This document shows positions 1 to 9,628 of a stretch of DNA of 64,000 nt, in pieces. The notes under the pieces were generated by a model. The model saw nothing but the letters and a program-made list of their open reading frames with translations, was not told where the DNA came from and ran no database searches. Each line of letters starts with the position of its first letter. The stretch's first letter is position 1. A program made the position numbers and the translations under genes. Source of the stretch: Nocardioides lianchengensis (lineage in GTDB: Bacteria > Actinomycetota > Actinomycetes > Propionibacteriales > Nocardioidaceae); NCBI RefSeq assembly GCF_900101465.1, contig NZ_FMZM01000001.1:310001-374000 (forward strand). The letters run 5' to 3'.

Positions 1-370
1 GGCGATGCGCGACACCCCGCCGGACGCCCACGTCTTCCTCGCGACGCTCGGCCCGATCGCCCAGCACACCGCGCGGGCCACCTTCGCGACCAACCTCCTC
101 GCCGCGGGCGGGGTCGCGGTCGACGTCGCCGGGCCGACGAAGGACGCCGACGAGCTGGTCGCGGCCTACGCCGGTCAGCGGGTGGTCTGCCTCGCCGGAC
201 CCGACGGCGCCTACGCCGCGTTGGGACCGGCCGCCGCCGAGGCGCTCCGGGCCGCCGGGGCGTCGTACGTCATCGTCGCGGGCAAGCCGATCGACGGCAC
301 CGACGACTCCTGCGCGATGGGCGTCGACGCCCTCGCCTTCCTCACCCGAGTCCGGGAGCAGCTGGCATGA
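1..370 (+). CDS. mutA: Methylmalonyl-CoA mutase small (beta) subunit, C-terminal part
   Basis: This is the last ~122 codons of a gene that begins left of the window. The visible part is the C-terminal Rossmann-like domain of the mutase small subunit, with the family stretch [19 protein letters not shown] followed by an alternating beta/alpha pattern. The subunit pairs with the large subunit in the heterodimer that interconverts methylmalonyl-CoA and succinyl-CoA, but it does not bind cobalamin itself. Its TGA overlaps the ATG of mutB by 4 bp (ATGA), so the two subunits are translationally coupled. The identity is supported both by sequence and by the neighbour. The true start lies outside the window. 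Confidence 0.9.
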   Translation, partial: AMRDTPPDAHVFLATLGPIAQHTARATFATNLLAAGGVAVDVAGPTKDADELVAAYAGQRVVCLAGPDGAYAALGPAAAEALRAAGASYVIVAGKPIDGTDDSCAMGVDALAFLTRVREQLA

Positions 371-2529
371 GCATTCCGAAGTCCTTCAGCGGCCTCGACC
401 TGGCCGGCGCGATCGCGCCGACCGGGGAGGTGTCCGGCGAGCCGTGGACGTCCCCCGAGGGCATCCCGATCAAGCCGTCGTACGACGCCGCGGACCTGGC
501 CGGTCTCGACGCGCTCGACACCTGGCCCGGGCTCAGCCCGTTCCTGCGGGGGCCGTACCCGACGATGTACACGACCCAGCCCTGGACCGTCCGGCAGTAC
601 GCCGGGTTCTCCACCGCGGAGGAGTCGAACGCCTTCTACCGCCGCAACCTGGCGGCCGGCCAGAAGGGCCTGTCGGTCGCGTTCGACCTGGCGACCCACC
701 GCGGCTACGACTCCGACCACCCGCGGGTGCGCGGCGACGTCGGCATGGCGGGCGTGGCCATCGACTCGATCTACGACGCCCGGACGCTCTTCGACGGCAT
801 CCCGCTCGACGAGATGTCGGTGTCGATGACCATGAACGGCGCGGTGCTGCCGGTGCTCGCGCTCTACATCGCGGCGGCCGAGGAGCAGGGGGTGAAGCCG
901 GAGCAGCTCGCGGGGACGATCCAGAACGACATCCTCAAGGAGTTCATGGTCCGCAACACCTACATCTACCCGCCGGCGCCGTCGATGCGGATCATCTCCG
1001 ACATCTTCAGCTTCACCTCGGCGCGGATGCCGCGGTTCAACTCGATCTCGATCTCCGGCTACCACATCCAGGAGGCCGGGGCGACGGCCGACCTGGAGCT
1101 CGCCTACACCCTGGCCGACGGCGTCGAGTACATCCGCGCGGGCCTCGAGACCGGCATGACGATCGACCAGTTCGCGCCGCGGCTCAGCTTCTTCTGGGCG
1201 ATCGGCATGAACTTCTACATGGAGATCGCCAAGATGCGCGCGGCCCGGGCGCTGTGGAGTCGGCTGGTGCGCCAGTTCGAGCCGCAGAACCCCAAGTCGC
1301 TCAGCCTGCGCACGCACAGCCAGACCTCCGGCTGGTCGCTCACCGCCCAGGACGTCTTCAACAACGTCGGCCGCACCTGCATCGAGGCGATGGCCTCGAC
1401 CCAGGGCCACACCCAGTCGCTGCACACCAACGCGCTCGACGAGGCGATCGCGCTCCCGACCGACTTCTCCGCCCGGATCGCCCGCAACACCCAGCTCCTG
1501 CTGCAGCAGGAGAGCGGGACGACCGGGACCATCGACCCGTGGGCCGGCAGCTACTACGTCGAGCGGCTCACCCACGACCTCGCCGAGAAGGCCTGGGCCC
1601 ACATCCAGGAGGCCGAGCAGGCCGGCGGCATGGCCCAGGCCATCGAGCAGGGCATCCCCAAGATGCGCATCGAGGAGGCGGCCGCGCGCACCCAGGCGCG
1701 GATCGACTCGGGCGCCCAGAAGGTCATCGGCGTCAACACCTTCCGGCTGGCGGCCGAGGACAAGCTCGACGTGCTGCGCGTCGACAACGACGACGTCTAC
1801 CGCCAGCAGATCGCCAAGCTGGACCGGCTGCGGGCCGAGCGCGACGACGACGACGTACGACGGGCGCTGGAGGCGCTGACCAACAGCGCCGAGCGGGGCG
1901 CGTCGAAGGGCTCGCTCGACGGCAACCTGCTCGCGCTGGCCGTGGACGCGGCCCGCGTCAAGGCCACCGTCGGCGAGATCTCGGACGCGCTGGAGAAGGT
2001 CTACGGCCGGCACCAGGCCGTGATCCGTACGATCAGCGGCGTGTACCGCGACACCGCCGGCGAGGGCGACGGCACCCTGGTGCAGCAGGTGCTGGACGCC
2101 ACCGAGCAGTTCGAGGAGGCCGAGGGCCGCCGACCCCGCATCCTGGTCGCCAAGATGGGCCAGGACGGCCACGACCGCGGCCAGAAGGTCGTCGTCTCCG
2201 CGTTCGCCGACCTCGGCTTCGACGTCGACGTGGGGCCGCTGTTCTCGACGCCGGAGGAGGTCGCCCAGCAGGCGGTCGACGCCGACGTGCACATCGTCGG
2301 CGTCAGCTCGCTCGCGGCCGGCCACCTCGCGCTGCTGCCGGCGCTGAAGGAGGCGCTCGCCGAGCAGGGCCGTCCCGACATCATGATCGTGATCGGCGGC
2401 GTCATCCCGCCCGACGACGTCCCCACCCTGCGCGAGATGGGGGCCGCCGCGGTGTTCCTGCCCGGCACCGTCATCGCGGAGTCGGCCCTCGACCTGCTGG
2501 CCGCGCTGCGCGAGGAGCTCGAGCACTGA
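367..2529 (+). CDS. mutB: Methylmalonyl-CoA mutase large (alpha) subunit
   Basis: This is the adenosylcobalamin-dependent mutase subunit that converts (R)-methylmalonyl-CoA to succinyl-CoA in propionate, odd-chain and branched-chain degradation. At 720 residues it is normal for the family. The N-terminal TIM barrel (about residues 40-560) includes [19 protein letters not shown] and the active-site region around [17 protein letters not shown]. The C-terminal cobalamin-binding domain (about 580-720) carries the base-off/His-on motif QDGHDRG at 599-605, where His602 would be the cobalt ligand. It is translationally coupled to mutA. meaB would normally follow closely, but here it lies 6 kb downstream behind a GH92 gene. 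Confidence 0.96.
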   Translation: MSIPKSFSGLDLAGAIAPTGEVSGEPWTSPEGIPIKPSYDAADLAGLDALDTWPGLSPFLRGPYPTMYTTQPWTVRQYAGFSTAEESNAFYRRNLAAGQKGLSVAFDLATHRGYDSDHPRVRGDVGMAGVAIDSIYDARTLFDGIPLDEMSVSMTMNGAVLPVLALYIAAAEEQGVKPEQLAGTIQNDILKEFMVRNTYIYPPAPSMRIISDIFSFTSARMPRFNSISISGYHIQEAGATADLELAYTLADGVEYIRAGLETGMTIDQFAPRLSFFWAIGMNFYMEIAKMRAARALWSRLVRQFEPQNPKSLSLRTHSQTSGWSLTAQDVFNNVGRTCIEAMASTQGHTQSLHTNALDEAIALPTDFSARIARNTQLLLQQESGTTGTIDPWAGSYYVERLTHDLAEKAWAHIQEAEQAGGMAQAIEQGIPKMRIEEAAARTQARIDSGAQKVIGVNTFRLAAEDKLDVLRVDNDDVYRQQIAKLDRLRAERDDDDVRRALEALTNSAERGASKGSLDGNLLALAVDAARVKATVGEISDALEKVYGRHQAVIRTISGVYRDTAGEGDGTLVQQVLDATEQFEEAEGRRPRILVAKMGQDGHDRGQKVVVSAFADLGFDVDVGPLFSTPEEVAQQAVDADVHIVGVSSLAAGHLALLPALKEALAEQGRPDIMIVIGGVIPPDDVPTLREMGAAAVFLPGTVIAESALDLLAALREELEH

Positions 2530-2672
2530 TCGCGGGCTCGTTCACCTGATCGACAGACGTCGTACGTCTCCCCTCGGGGCGGTCGTCCCCCGGAGGTCCC
2601 CTCCGGTTAACCGACCCTCCTTAACTTCCATGGCGGTTCTCGGCCACATCCCCCTGCCAAGGAAGCGACTGC

Positions 2673-5600
2673 ATGCCCCTCTCGTACCGGCGTGTCCCAC
2701 GCGCGCCACGTCTCGTGTCCACCGCCCTCGCCGCCGCCCTCGCGGTGGCCGGCCTCGCCGCGACGTCGCCGGCCGCCACGGCGGCCGCCGTCGACCCGGC
2801 GACCGACTTCACCGAGCTCGTCAACCCGTTCATGGCCACCCAGGGCGACCACGGGCAGAACCTGCCGGGCGCCCAGGTGCCCCACGGCCTGGCCAAGCCC
2901 AACCCGATGACCGCGCCCGGACGCACCCACTCGGGCTACGACTACGCGCAGGGCAACATCCGGGGCTTCACGCTCACGAACCTCGACGGCGTCGGCGGCT
3001 CGGGGGCCGGCGGCGACCTGCTCGTCGTCCCGACCTACAACAGCTACTCCGCGCGGCCCGCGACCAGCAGCTACGCGCTGCCGTTCTCGCACGACGACGA
3101 GACCGCGGAGCCCGGCTACTACCAGGTCGGCCTGCAGTCCCCGCGCGGCACCATCGACGCGGAGCTGACCGCCACCGTCCGCAGCGGCCTGGAGAGGTTC
3201 ACCTTCCCGCGGGCCGGCCGGGCCTCGCTCGTGCTGGACCTCCAGAACAACTTCACCGGCCGGCTCGGGTCCGAGCTCGCCGTGACGACCCTCGAGGACG
3301 GCCGGGCCGAGCTGTCCGGCAGCGTCACCGGCACCTTCAACGGATACAACTACAAGCTCTACTACACCGCGGTCACCAGCGCGCCCGTCGCCAGCGTGCA
3401 GACCTGGGGCGAGGGAGCCGCGTTCGGGCCCACGAAGCGCCGTACCGGTGTCGACGCCGGCGCCGTGATGACCTTCGACGTGGACGCCGGCGAGGCCGTG
3501 CAGCTCACCACCACCCTGTCGCCGATCAGCGTCGCCCAGGCCCGCCGGGACCAGGCCGCCGAGCTGGCCGGCAAGTCGTTCGCCGACGTCCGCGAGGACG
3601 CGCACGACGTGTGGCAGGAGACCCTGGGCAAGGTCGCGGTCACCTCCGACGCCACCAGCGATCCCGACGGCGACCTGGCCGCGATCTTCTACACGAGCCT
3701 CTACCGGATGCTGGCGACGCCGACCAACGCGACCAGCACCGACGACACCTACCGCGGCGTCGACGGAGCGGTGCACCGCGCCGACGGCTACACGCACTAC
3801 GACGGGTGGGGCACCTGGGACGACTTCCGGAAGTTCCCGGTGCTCGCCACCATGTACCCGGACGTGTACGGCGACCTCGTGCAGTCGCTCGTCGACCTCT
3901 ACGCCGACGCGGCCACCGTGGGCAACGCGACGCTGAGCAGCCGGATGATGGCCGTCCCGACCGTCCGCTTCGAGCGCTCCGCGATCGTCATCGCCGACGC
4001 GATCTCCAAGGGTGTGCACCTGGAGCGGCTCGCGAAGGCCTTCCCGGCCGTGGTCGCCAACTCCACCACCTACAACGCGACCAACCGCGCCCTCGGCTAC
4101 CTCGCCGACGACCCGGGCACCACCGTCGCCGCGTCGTACGACGACTACGCGCTCTCGGTCATCGCGACCGAGCTCGGCCTGAGCGCCGACGCCGCGTCGT
4201 ACGCCGCCCGCGCCGCCAACTACAAGAACGTCCTGAAGCCGGCCGCGTGGAAGGCCTCCGACGGCACCGACGTCGCCGTGCTGTCCTCGCGCAACGCCAG
4301 CCGTGAGTGGGCCTCGGACGACCTGGAGCAGTTCCAGGCCGCGCGCCTCTACCAGGGCACGCTCTGGCAGTTCCACTGGTACCCCTCGCAGGACATGGCC
4401 GGCCTGATCACCGCCATGGGCGGCACCGCCGCCGCGCGGTCGGCGCTCAGCCACTACTTCGGCGAGCAGGCGCCCGACGACGGCACCAGGATGCTGAAGT
4501 CGAACGCCAACGAGGTCGACCTGCAGACGCCGTACCTCTTCAACTACCTGGGCCAGCCGGCCAAGACCCAGAAGTGGGTGCGCGACCTCTACACCAAGGA
4601 GACCTGGCAGCAGTACATCGCCACCGGCGGCACGGACGGCAACACGCCCCCGTCGAGCAACGGCAAGCTGACCCCTCCGATCAGGACCAAGGTCTTCAAG
4701 AACGAGCCGCAGGGCTTCCTGCCGACCATGGACGACGACACCGGTGCCATGTCGGCGACGTTCGTCGCGGCGGCGCTCGGCCTCTACCCGGTCACCGCCG
4801 GCTCCTCGCAGTACCAGGTCGGCTCGCCGTTCTTCCCGCGCGTCGACATCTCCCACGCCGACGGCACGTCGTTCAGCATCACGGCCGACCAGGTATCCCC
4901 GGACAACTACTACATCCAGGGCGCCGAGCTCAACGGCCGGACCCACGGCGACACCTGGGTCGACTACGCCGACATCGTCGGCGACGGCTCGTTCGAGCTG
5001 ACGATGGGCGCCGCCGCCTCGACGTGGGGCACCAGCAGCCGCCCGGCGTTCTCGATGAGCACCGCCGGGACGGGGGCGCCGGCGACGGCGAGCATCACCT
5101 CGGACCGGGCGGCGCTGACCGCGGACGCGGACGGCAAGGTCGACGGAACCATCACGATGTCCCTGCAGGGCGCGGCCTTCGCCGGCGCCACCGGCACCGA
5201 CCTCGCCGCGGCCGGACTCGTCCGGGTCGTGGGGCTGCCGGCCGGCGTCACCGCGACGGTCACCAGGTCCAGCGCCACCACGCTGGCCGTCCGGGTCACC
5301 GGCACCCTGGTGCGGCTGGCCCGGTCGCGGTTCGCCGTACGACTGACCGACGGGGCGCTCACCGGAGTCCCGGCGGCAGCGGTCACCGGCAGGGGCCTCT
5401 CCACGCGGGACCCCTTCGCCCTCCGGGTCACCGACCACTGGCGTGCTCAGCTGCAGGAGACCTACGCCGAGGCGCGCCTGGTCGTCGCGGGCAACTACGA
5501 GGGCTCGACGTACGCCGCCCTCGCGACCGCGCGCGACTCCGCCCGCACGGTCCTCGCCCGCACGGAGGCGACCGACGACGAGCTCGACGCGGCCGACGCG

Positions 5601-8489
5601 GCGCTCACCGCGGCTCTCGACGGGCTGGTCCTGAGCCAGGGCGGATTCCGCCGGCTCGAGGCTGAGAAGCAGGACGAGTGGTCGGGCGGCTTGCTCGGCA
5701 ACGAGACCACCGGCATCGGTGGCGTCCGTCCCGGCTCGTGGATCGCGTTCAACGGGGTCACCTTCGGCGAGGGCCAGGTCCCGGACCAGCTCCAGGTGCG
5801 GTACGCCGGCGCCTCGGCCGACGGCTACGCCAACGCCGCCGTCGAGGTGCGCCTCGGATCGCCCACGGGTCACCTGGTGGCGACGGTGCCGACCCCGCCG
5901 ACCGCCTCCACCTTCGGCACCTACGTCACCGCCACCGCGGACCTGACCGACGTCGAGGCCCTGCTCGCCGCGAGCCCGGCGAAGGTCTACTTCGTCTTCA
6001 CCGGCTCCAACCCCACCGCCGGTGACACCGCGCTGCACTGGGTCGGCAACTTCGACTTCATGCAGTTCGCCGACTCCGGCGCCGTCGAGGAGGAGCCGGT
6101 CGACAACAACGTCGTCCTGACCCCCGAGGGCCGGACCGGGTGGGGTGGCGACGGCGTCAGCGTCGGCAGCAACACCATGAAGACCGAGACGGCCTCCGCC
6201 GGCGCGGGTGGGTTCACCGCCATCGCCAACACCCACCACGGTGACTGGGTGCGCTGGGCCGGCGTGGCCTTCCCCGACGCCCCGACCAAGCTGTCGATGC
6301 GCTACATCAACAACTCCAACCGGGTCGCTCCGGACGCCAACCTCGACGTCTATCTGGACTCGATGACCGGCACCCCGCTGGTCAACGTGCCGCTGCCGGC
6401 CACCGGCTCGGACTGGAACTCCAGCGGCGTCGCCGAGGTGAACCTGCCGGCCGGCCTCACCGGCACGCACGACGTCTTCATCGTCCTGCGCGGCACCTAC
6501 ACCGAGGCCCGGCCCTACATCGGCAACCTCGGCGGCCTCACCTTCGACGTCCCGGACGCCCCGTCCGGCGACGGCCTGGTCGTCGAGTTCGAGAACCGGA
6601 GCCGGTGGGCCGGCACCGAGCTGAAGACCGAGAGCTTCAGCTGGAACGACGGCACCTCCGGCGTCAACGTCGGGGGCACCCGCGACGGCGACGTCCTGGA
6701 GTACGACGACCTGCGGTTCGCCAAGACGGCCACCTCGGTCTCGGTCCACTACGTCAACAACTCCAGCCGGGTCGGCAACAACTCCCGGATCGAGCTCTAC
6801 CTCGGCTCGCGCACGGGCGCCCCGCTGGTGACCGTCCCGCTCCCGGTGACCGGCGCCAACTGGTCGTCCGCCGGGACCACCACCGTGTCGCTTCCGACCG
6901 CGGTCAGCGGCACGCACGACGTCATCGCGGTGCTCCGCACGGACGTCCCCGACGCGAACCACCCGTTCGTGTCGAACCTCGACTCGCTCACGTTCAACTA
7001 CGGCGTGGACACGTCGGCCCTGCGCGCGCTCCATGAGGCGCACCGGCCCGAGCTGACCAACGGCGCGCGCTACGTCGGCGTGGACTTCGCGGCCTTCATC
7101 CGGGCGATGGAGTCGGCGTCGGAGGTGCTGGTCGACGAGACGGCGATCGCCTCCGAGGTCAAGGCCGCCCTGCGGGACCTGCGGCTCGCCGTGGGCCAGC
7201 TGGCGCCCCGGGTCCGGCGGTCGCTGATGGTGGGCGTCGCCGACGTCCAGGCCATGGACCTGACCCGGTACTCGCCGGCGACGGTCGGCGTCCTCCGCTC
7301 GGCGCTGGCCGATTCCACGGCCCTGCTGGCGGCCGGCACCGCCACCGACGAGCAGTACGCCGGCCAGGGCGCCACCCTGCAGGCCGCGGTCGACGGCCTG
7401 GAGCTGCGGGCCTCGGCGGCGCCCGACGTCCCGCAGGCGGTGTCCGCGACGGTCTCGCTGCGCAACGTCACCGTGTCGTGGGCCGCCCCGGCGTACGACG
7501 GCAACTCGCCGCTCACCGGCTACACCGTGCAGCTGGAGGGTGGGGAGCCGGTCTCGGTGGACGCCGCGACGACGTCGTACACCTTCACCGGGCTGGACCG
7601 CGGCAGGTCGTACCGGGCGAGCGTCAAGGCGGTCAACGCCCTCGGCGCCTCGCCGGCCAGCGGCTACAGCGCCTACGTCCCGATCGCCAGCGTCCGGCCC
7701 ACGGCACCCGCCCGACCCGGCGTCTCGGTGACCGGTCGGGCGGTCACGGTCAGCTGGGACGCGCCGGACGACGGCGGCTCGACCATCACCGGCTACACGG
7801 TGCGGCTGAGCAACGGCGCCGAGGCCCAGGTGGCCGGGGGCACGAGCAGCCACACGTTCCCGGGCCTGGCGGCCGGGGACTACACGGCCACGGTCGCGGC
7901 GACCAACGTGAACGGCACGTCGAACGTCTCGACGCCGTCCGCGCGGGCCACCGTCCTCGCCGCGCCGACCGTCATCCGGGCCACGGCCACGGCCCCGGCC
8001 TGGTCGCAGGTCCAGGTGCGGTGGACGGCGACCGGCCCGCAGCGGTTCGTCCTCCAGGTGTCGCTGAGTCGTGCCGGACGCGTCGTCGCGAGTCGTCAGG
8101 TGTGGTCCGACACCACCGGCGTGACCTTCGCCGGTCTGGCGGCGGGCACGTCGTACCAGGTCCGGGTGGGGGTGGTCGGCGGCACCGCGGCGGCCACCAC
8201 CACGGTCCGGACGCCGGCCCGGCCGCGGGTGAAGGCCGCGACGGTGACGATCACGGGCCAGGCGAAGGTCCGCCGTACCCTCGCGGTCAACCTGCGTCGC
8301 ACCTCCTGGAGTGCGGGCACCCGGTTCACCTACCAGTGGCGGGTCGACGGGAAGGTCGTGAGCACCGCGGCCCGACTGCGGCTGAAGCCGGCCTTCGCGG
8401 GCAAGCGGGTCACCGTCCGGGTCACCGGCACTCGCGGTGACTGGACGGCCACCACCGTGACGAGCAAGGCGGTCCGGGTCCGCCGCTGA
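2673..8489 (+). CDS. Secreted multidomain GH92 alpha-mannosidase-like protein
   Basis: A 1938-residue exported protein. A signal peptide occupies about residues 1-36 (twin Arg, Ala-rich core, cleavage near ATA-A). A glycoside hydrolase family 92 module follows to about residue 780, recognised by NPFMATQGDHGQNLPGAQVP, HYDGWGTWDDFRKFP, NEPQGFLPTMDDDTGAMSA and LGLYPVTAGSSQYQVGSP. GH92 enzymes are Ca2+-dependent exo-alpha-mannosidases. After that come a FIVAR-like helical segment (about 920-985), three CBM6-like beta modules (about 992-1139, 1147-1291 and 1302-1445), a second helical segment, FN3 domains (from about 1584) and a C-terminal Ig-like domain. No cell-wall anchor is visible. The upstream 143 bp hold a 15-bp palindrome (2555-2569, arms AGACGT/ACGTCT). 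Linkage specificity cannot be read from sequence. Confidence 0.88.
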   Translation: MPLSYRRVPRAPRLVSTALAAALAVAGLAATSPAATAAAVDPATDFTELVNPFMATQGDHGQNLPGAQVPHGLAKPNPMTAPGRTHSGYDYAQGNIRGFTLTNLDGVGGSGAGGDLLVVPTYNSYSARPATSSYALPFSHDDETAEPGYYQVGLQSPRGTIDAELTATVRSGLERFTFPRAGRASLVLDLQNNFTGRLGSELAVTTLEDGRAELSGSVTGTFNGYNYKLYYTAVTSAPVASVQTWGEGAAFGPTKRRTGVDAGAVMTFDVDAGEAVQLTTTLSPISVAQARRDQAAELAGKSFADVREDAHDVWQETLGKVAVTSDATSDPDGDLAAIFYTSLYRMLATPTNATSTDDTYRGVDGAVHRADGYTHYDGWGTWDDFRKFPVLATMYPDVYGDLVQSLVDLYADAATVGNATLSSRMMAVPTVRFERSAIVIADAISKGVHLERLAKAFPAVVANSTTYNATNRALGYLADDPGTTVAASYDDYALSVIATELGLSADAASYAARAANYKNVLKPAAWKASDGTDVAVLSSRNASREWASDDLEQFQAARLYQGTLWQFHWYPSQDMAGLITAMGGTAAARSALSHYFGEQAPDDGTRMLKSNANEVDLQTPYLFNYLGQPAKTQKWVRDLYTKETWQQYIATGGTDGNTPPSSNGKLTPPIRTKVFKNEPQGFLPTMDDDTGAMSATFVAAALGLYPVTAGSSQYQVGSPFFPRVDISHADGTSFSITADQVSPDNYYIQGAELNGRTHGDTWVDYADIVGDGSFELTMGAAASTWGTSSRPAFSMSTAGTGAPATASITSDRAALTADADGKVDGTITMSLQGAAFAGATGTDLAAAGLVRVVGLPAGVTATVTRSSATTLAVRVTGTLVRLARSRFAVRLTDGALTGVPAAAVTGRGLSTRDPFALRVTDHWRAQLQETYAEARLVVAGNYEGSTYAALATARDSARTVLARTEATDDELDAADAALTAALDGLVLSQGGFRRLEAEKQDEWSGGLLGNETTGIGGVRPGSWIAFNGVTFGEGQVPDQLQVRYAGASADGYANAAVEVRLGSPTGHLVATVPTPPTASTFGTYVTATADLTDVEALLAASPAKVYFVFTGSNPTAGDTALHWVGNFDFMQFADSGAVEEEPVDNNVVLTPEGRTGWGGDGVSVGSNTMKTETASAGAGGFTAIANTHHGDWVRWAGVAFPDAPTKLSMRYINNSNRVAPDANLDVYLDSMTGTPLVNVPLPATGSDWNSSGVAEVNLPAGLTGTHDVFIVLRGTYTEARPYIGNLGGLTFDVPDAPSGDGLVVEFENRSRWAGTELKTESFSWNDGTSGVNVGGTRDGDVLEYDDLRFAKTATSVSVHYVNNSSRVGNNSRIELYLGSRTGAPLVTVPLPVTGANWSSAGTTTVSLPTAVSGTHDVIAVLRTDVPDANHPFVSNLDSLTFNYGVDTSALRALHEAHRPELTNGARYVGVDFAAFIRAMESASEVLVDETAIASEVKAALRDLRLAVGQLAPRVRRSLMVGVADVQAMDLTRYSPATVGVLRSALADSTALLAAGTATDEQYAGQGATLQAAVDGLELRASAAPDVPQAVSATVSLRNVTVSWAAPAYDGNSPLTGYTVQLEGGEPVSVDAATTSYTFTGLDRGRSYRASVKAVNALGASPASGYSAYVPIASVRPTAPARPGVSVTGRAVTVSWDAPDDGGSTITGYTVRLSNGAEAQVAGGTSSHTFPGLAAGDYTATVAATNVNGTSNVSTPSARATVLAAPTVIRATATAPAWSQVQVRWTATGPQRFVLQVSLSRAGRVVASRQVWSDTTGVTFAGLAAGTSYQVRVGVVGGTAAATTTVRTPARPRVKAATVTITGQAKVRRTLAVNLRRTSWSAGTRFTYQWRVDGKVVSTAARLRLKPAFAGKRVTVRVTGTRGDWTATTVTSKAVRVRR

Positions 8490-8509
8490 CCCGTCCGTCC
8501 CGCTGCACC

Positions 8510-8541
8510 CGGCGCCCCGGTCCTCCTGGACCGGGGCGCCG
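8510..8541 (+). terminator. Perfect 14-bp hairpin after the GH92 gene
   Basis: The arms 8510-8523 and 8528-8541 are exactly complementary, with a TCCT loop. The hairpin lies 21 bp after the GH92 stop and just before meaB. It lacks a T-tract, which is common in high-GC actinobacteria, so termination is inferred from the structure. It suggests that GH92 and meaB are separate transcription units. Confidence 0.7.
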
Positions 8542-8559
8542 TTCGCGTCCGGCGGTACT

Positions 8560-9549
8560 GTGCCCGACGTGCCCGCCGTCACCGTGCCCGATCTGCTCGA
8601 GGGAGTCGCCGCCGGCCACCGGGCTGCGGTCTCGCGGGCGATCACCCTCGTCGAGTCCGCGAACCCGGCCCACCGCGAGCGGGCCCGCGAGCTGCTGACC
8701 GCCCTGCCCGTCCCGGAGACCTCGGCCGTCCGGGTCGGGATCTCGGGCGTGCCCGGCGTCGGCAAGTCGACCTTCATCGAGGCGCTCGGCAGCCGGCTCA
8801 CGGCCGCCGGCCACCGCGTCGGCGTGCTGGCCGTCGACCCGTCCAGCGTGCGCACCGGCGGCTCCGTCCTCGGCGACAAGACCCGGATGCCGCGGCTCTC
8901 GGTCGACCCCGGCGCCTTCATCCGGCCCTCGCCCAGCGCCGGCACGCTCGGCGGGGTGGCGCGGGCGACGGTGCAGGCCATGTCGGTCCTCGAAGCGGCG
9001 TCGTACGACGTGGTGCTGGTCGAGACGGTCGGCGTCGGTCAGTCCGAGGTGACCGTGGCGGGCATGGTCGACACCTTCCTGTTCCTCACCCTGGCCCGCA
9101 CCGGCGACCAGCTGCAGGGCATCAAGAAGGGGATCCTCGAGATCGCCGACGTGATCGCGGTGAACAAGGCCGACGGGGACCGCGAGCAGGAGGCCCGCGG
9201 CGCGGCCCGCGAACTGGCCGGCGCGCTGCGCCTGGTCCGCGGCCACGGCGAGTGGGCGCCGCCGGTCGTCACCTGCTCCGGGCTGACCGACGTCGGCGTC
9301 GACGACCTGTGGGAGCGGGTGCAGGCCCACCGCGACCACCTCGGCGTCGACGGCCTCGCCCACAAGCGGGCCGGGCAGCAGCTCGACTTCACCTGGGCCC
9401 TGGTCCGTGACGAGCTCGACCAGCGGCTGCGGCACTCGCCGGGCGTGCGCGCGGTCCGGGACCGGATCCGGGCCGAGGTGCTCGCGGGGGACCTGCCCGC
9501 CCCGGTCGCGGCCGACCGCCTGCTGGCGGCGTACGACGCCGTCGAGTGA
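8560..9549 (+). CDS. meaB: MeaB, methylmalonyl-CoA mutase-associated GTPase
   Basis: This G3E-family P-loop GTPase chaperones methylmalonyl-CoA mutase, gating adenosylcobalamin loading and removal of damaged cofactor. At 329 residues it is normal length. Visible motifs are the Walker A GVPGVGKST near residue 66, the conserved VLAVDPSSVRTGGSVLGDKTRM and RPSPSAGTLGGVA blocks, the Walker B-like VVLVETVGVGQSE and the guanine-specificity motif NKAD. The GTG start at 8560 gives the family N-terminus and sits 18 bp after the upstream hairpin. Functionally it belongs with mutAB, from which it is separated by the GH92 gene. Confidence 0.95.
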   Translation: MPDVPAVTVPDLLEGVAAGHRAAVSRAITLVESANPAHRERARELLTALPVPETSAVRVGISGVPGVGKSTFIEALGSRLTAAGHRVGVLAVDPSSVRTGGSVLGDKTRMPRLSVDPGAFIRPSPSAGTLGGVARATVQAMSVLEAASYDVVLVETVGVGQSEVTVAGMVDTFLFLTLARTGDQLQGIKKGILEIADVIAVNKADGDREQEARGAARELAGALRLVRGHGEWAPPVVTCSGLTDVGVDDLWERVQAHRDHLGVDGLAHKRAGQQLDFTWALVRDELDQRLRHSPGVRAVRDRIRAEVLAGDLPAPVAADRLLAAYDAVE

Positions 9550-9601
9550 CGCCAGATGGCTGCCCGGAGCCGTCCGAGCGAGCCATCCGGCGTCACTCGA
9601 C
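9541..9601. terminator. Long hairpin overlapping the meaB stop codon
   Basis: The 21-nt arms 9541-9561 and 9581-9601 pair with a single mismatch around a 19-nt loop. The left arm contains the meaB stop codon. The position suggests a terminator between meaB and the M20 gene, although the arms are longer than usual. Confidence 0.6.
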
Positions 9602-9628
9602 GACGACCGGCGGGCTAACCTCCTGGGG

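Noticed and set aside
2607..8981. A 2124-codon open frame on the minus strand opposite the GH92 gene
   Set aside because: It is an antisense shadow caused by very high GC at third positions. Its protein is Arg/Gly/Val-rich with no domain, and the plus-strand frame has a clear signal peptide and GH92 motifs.
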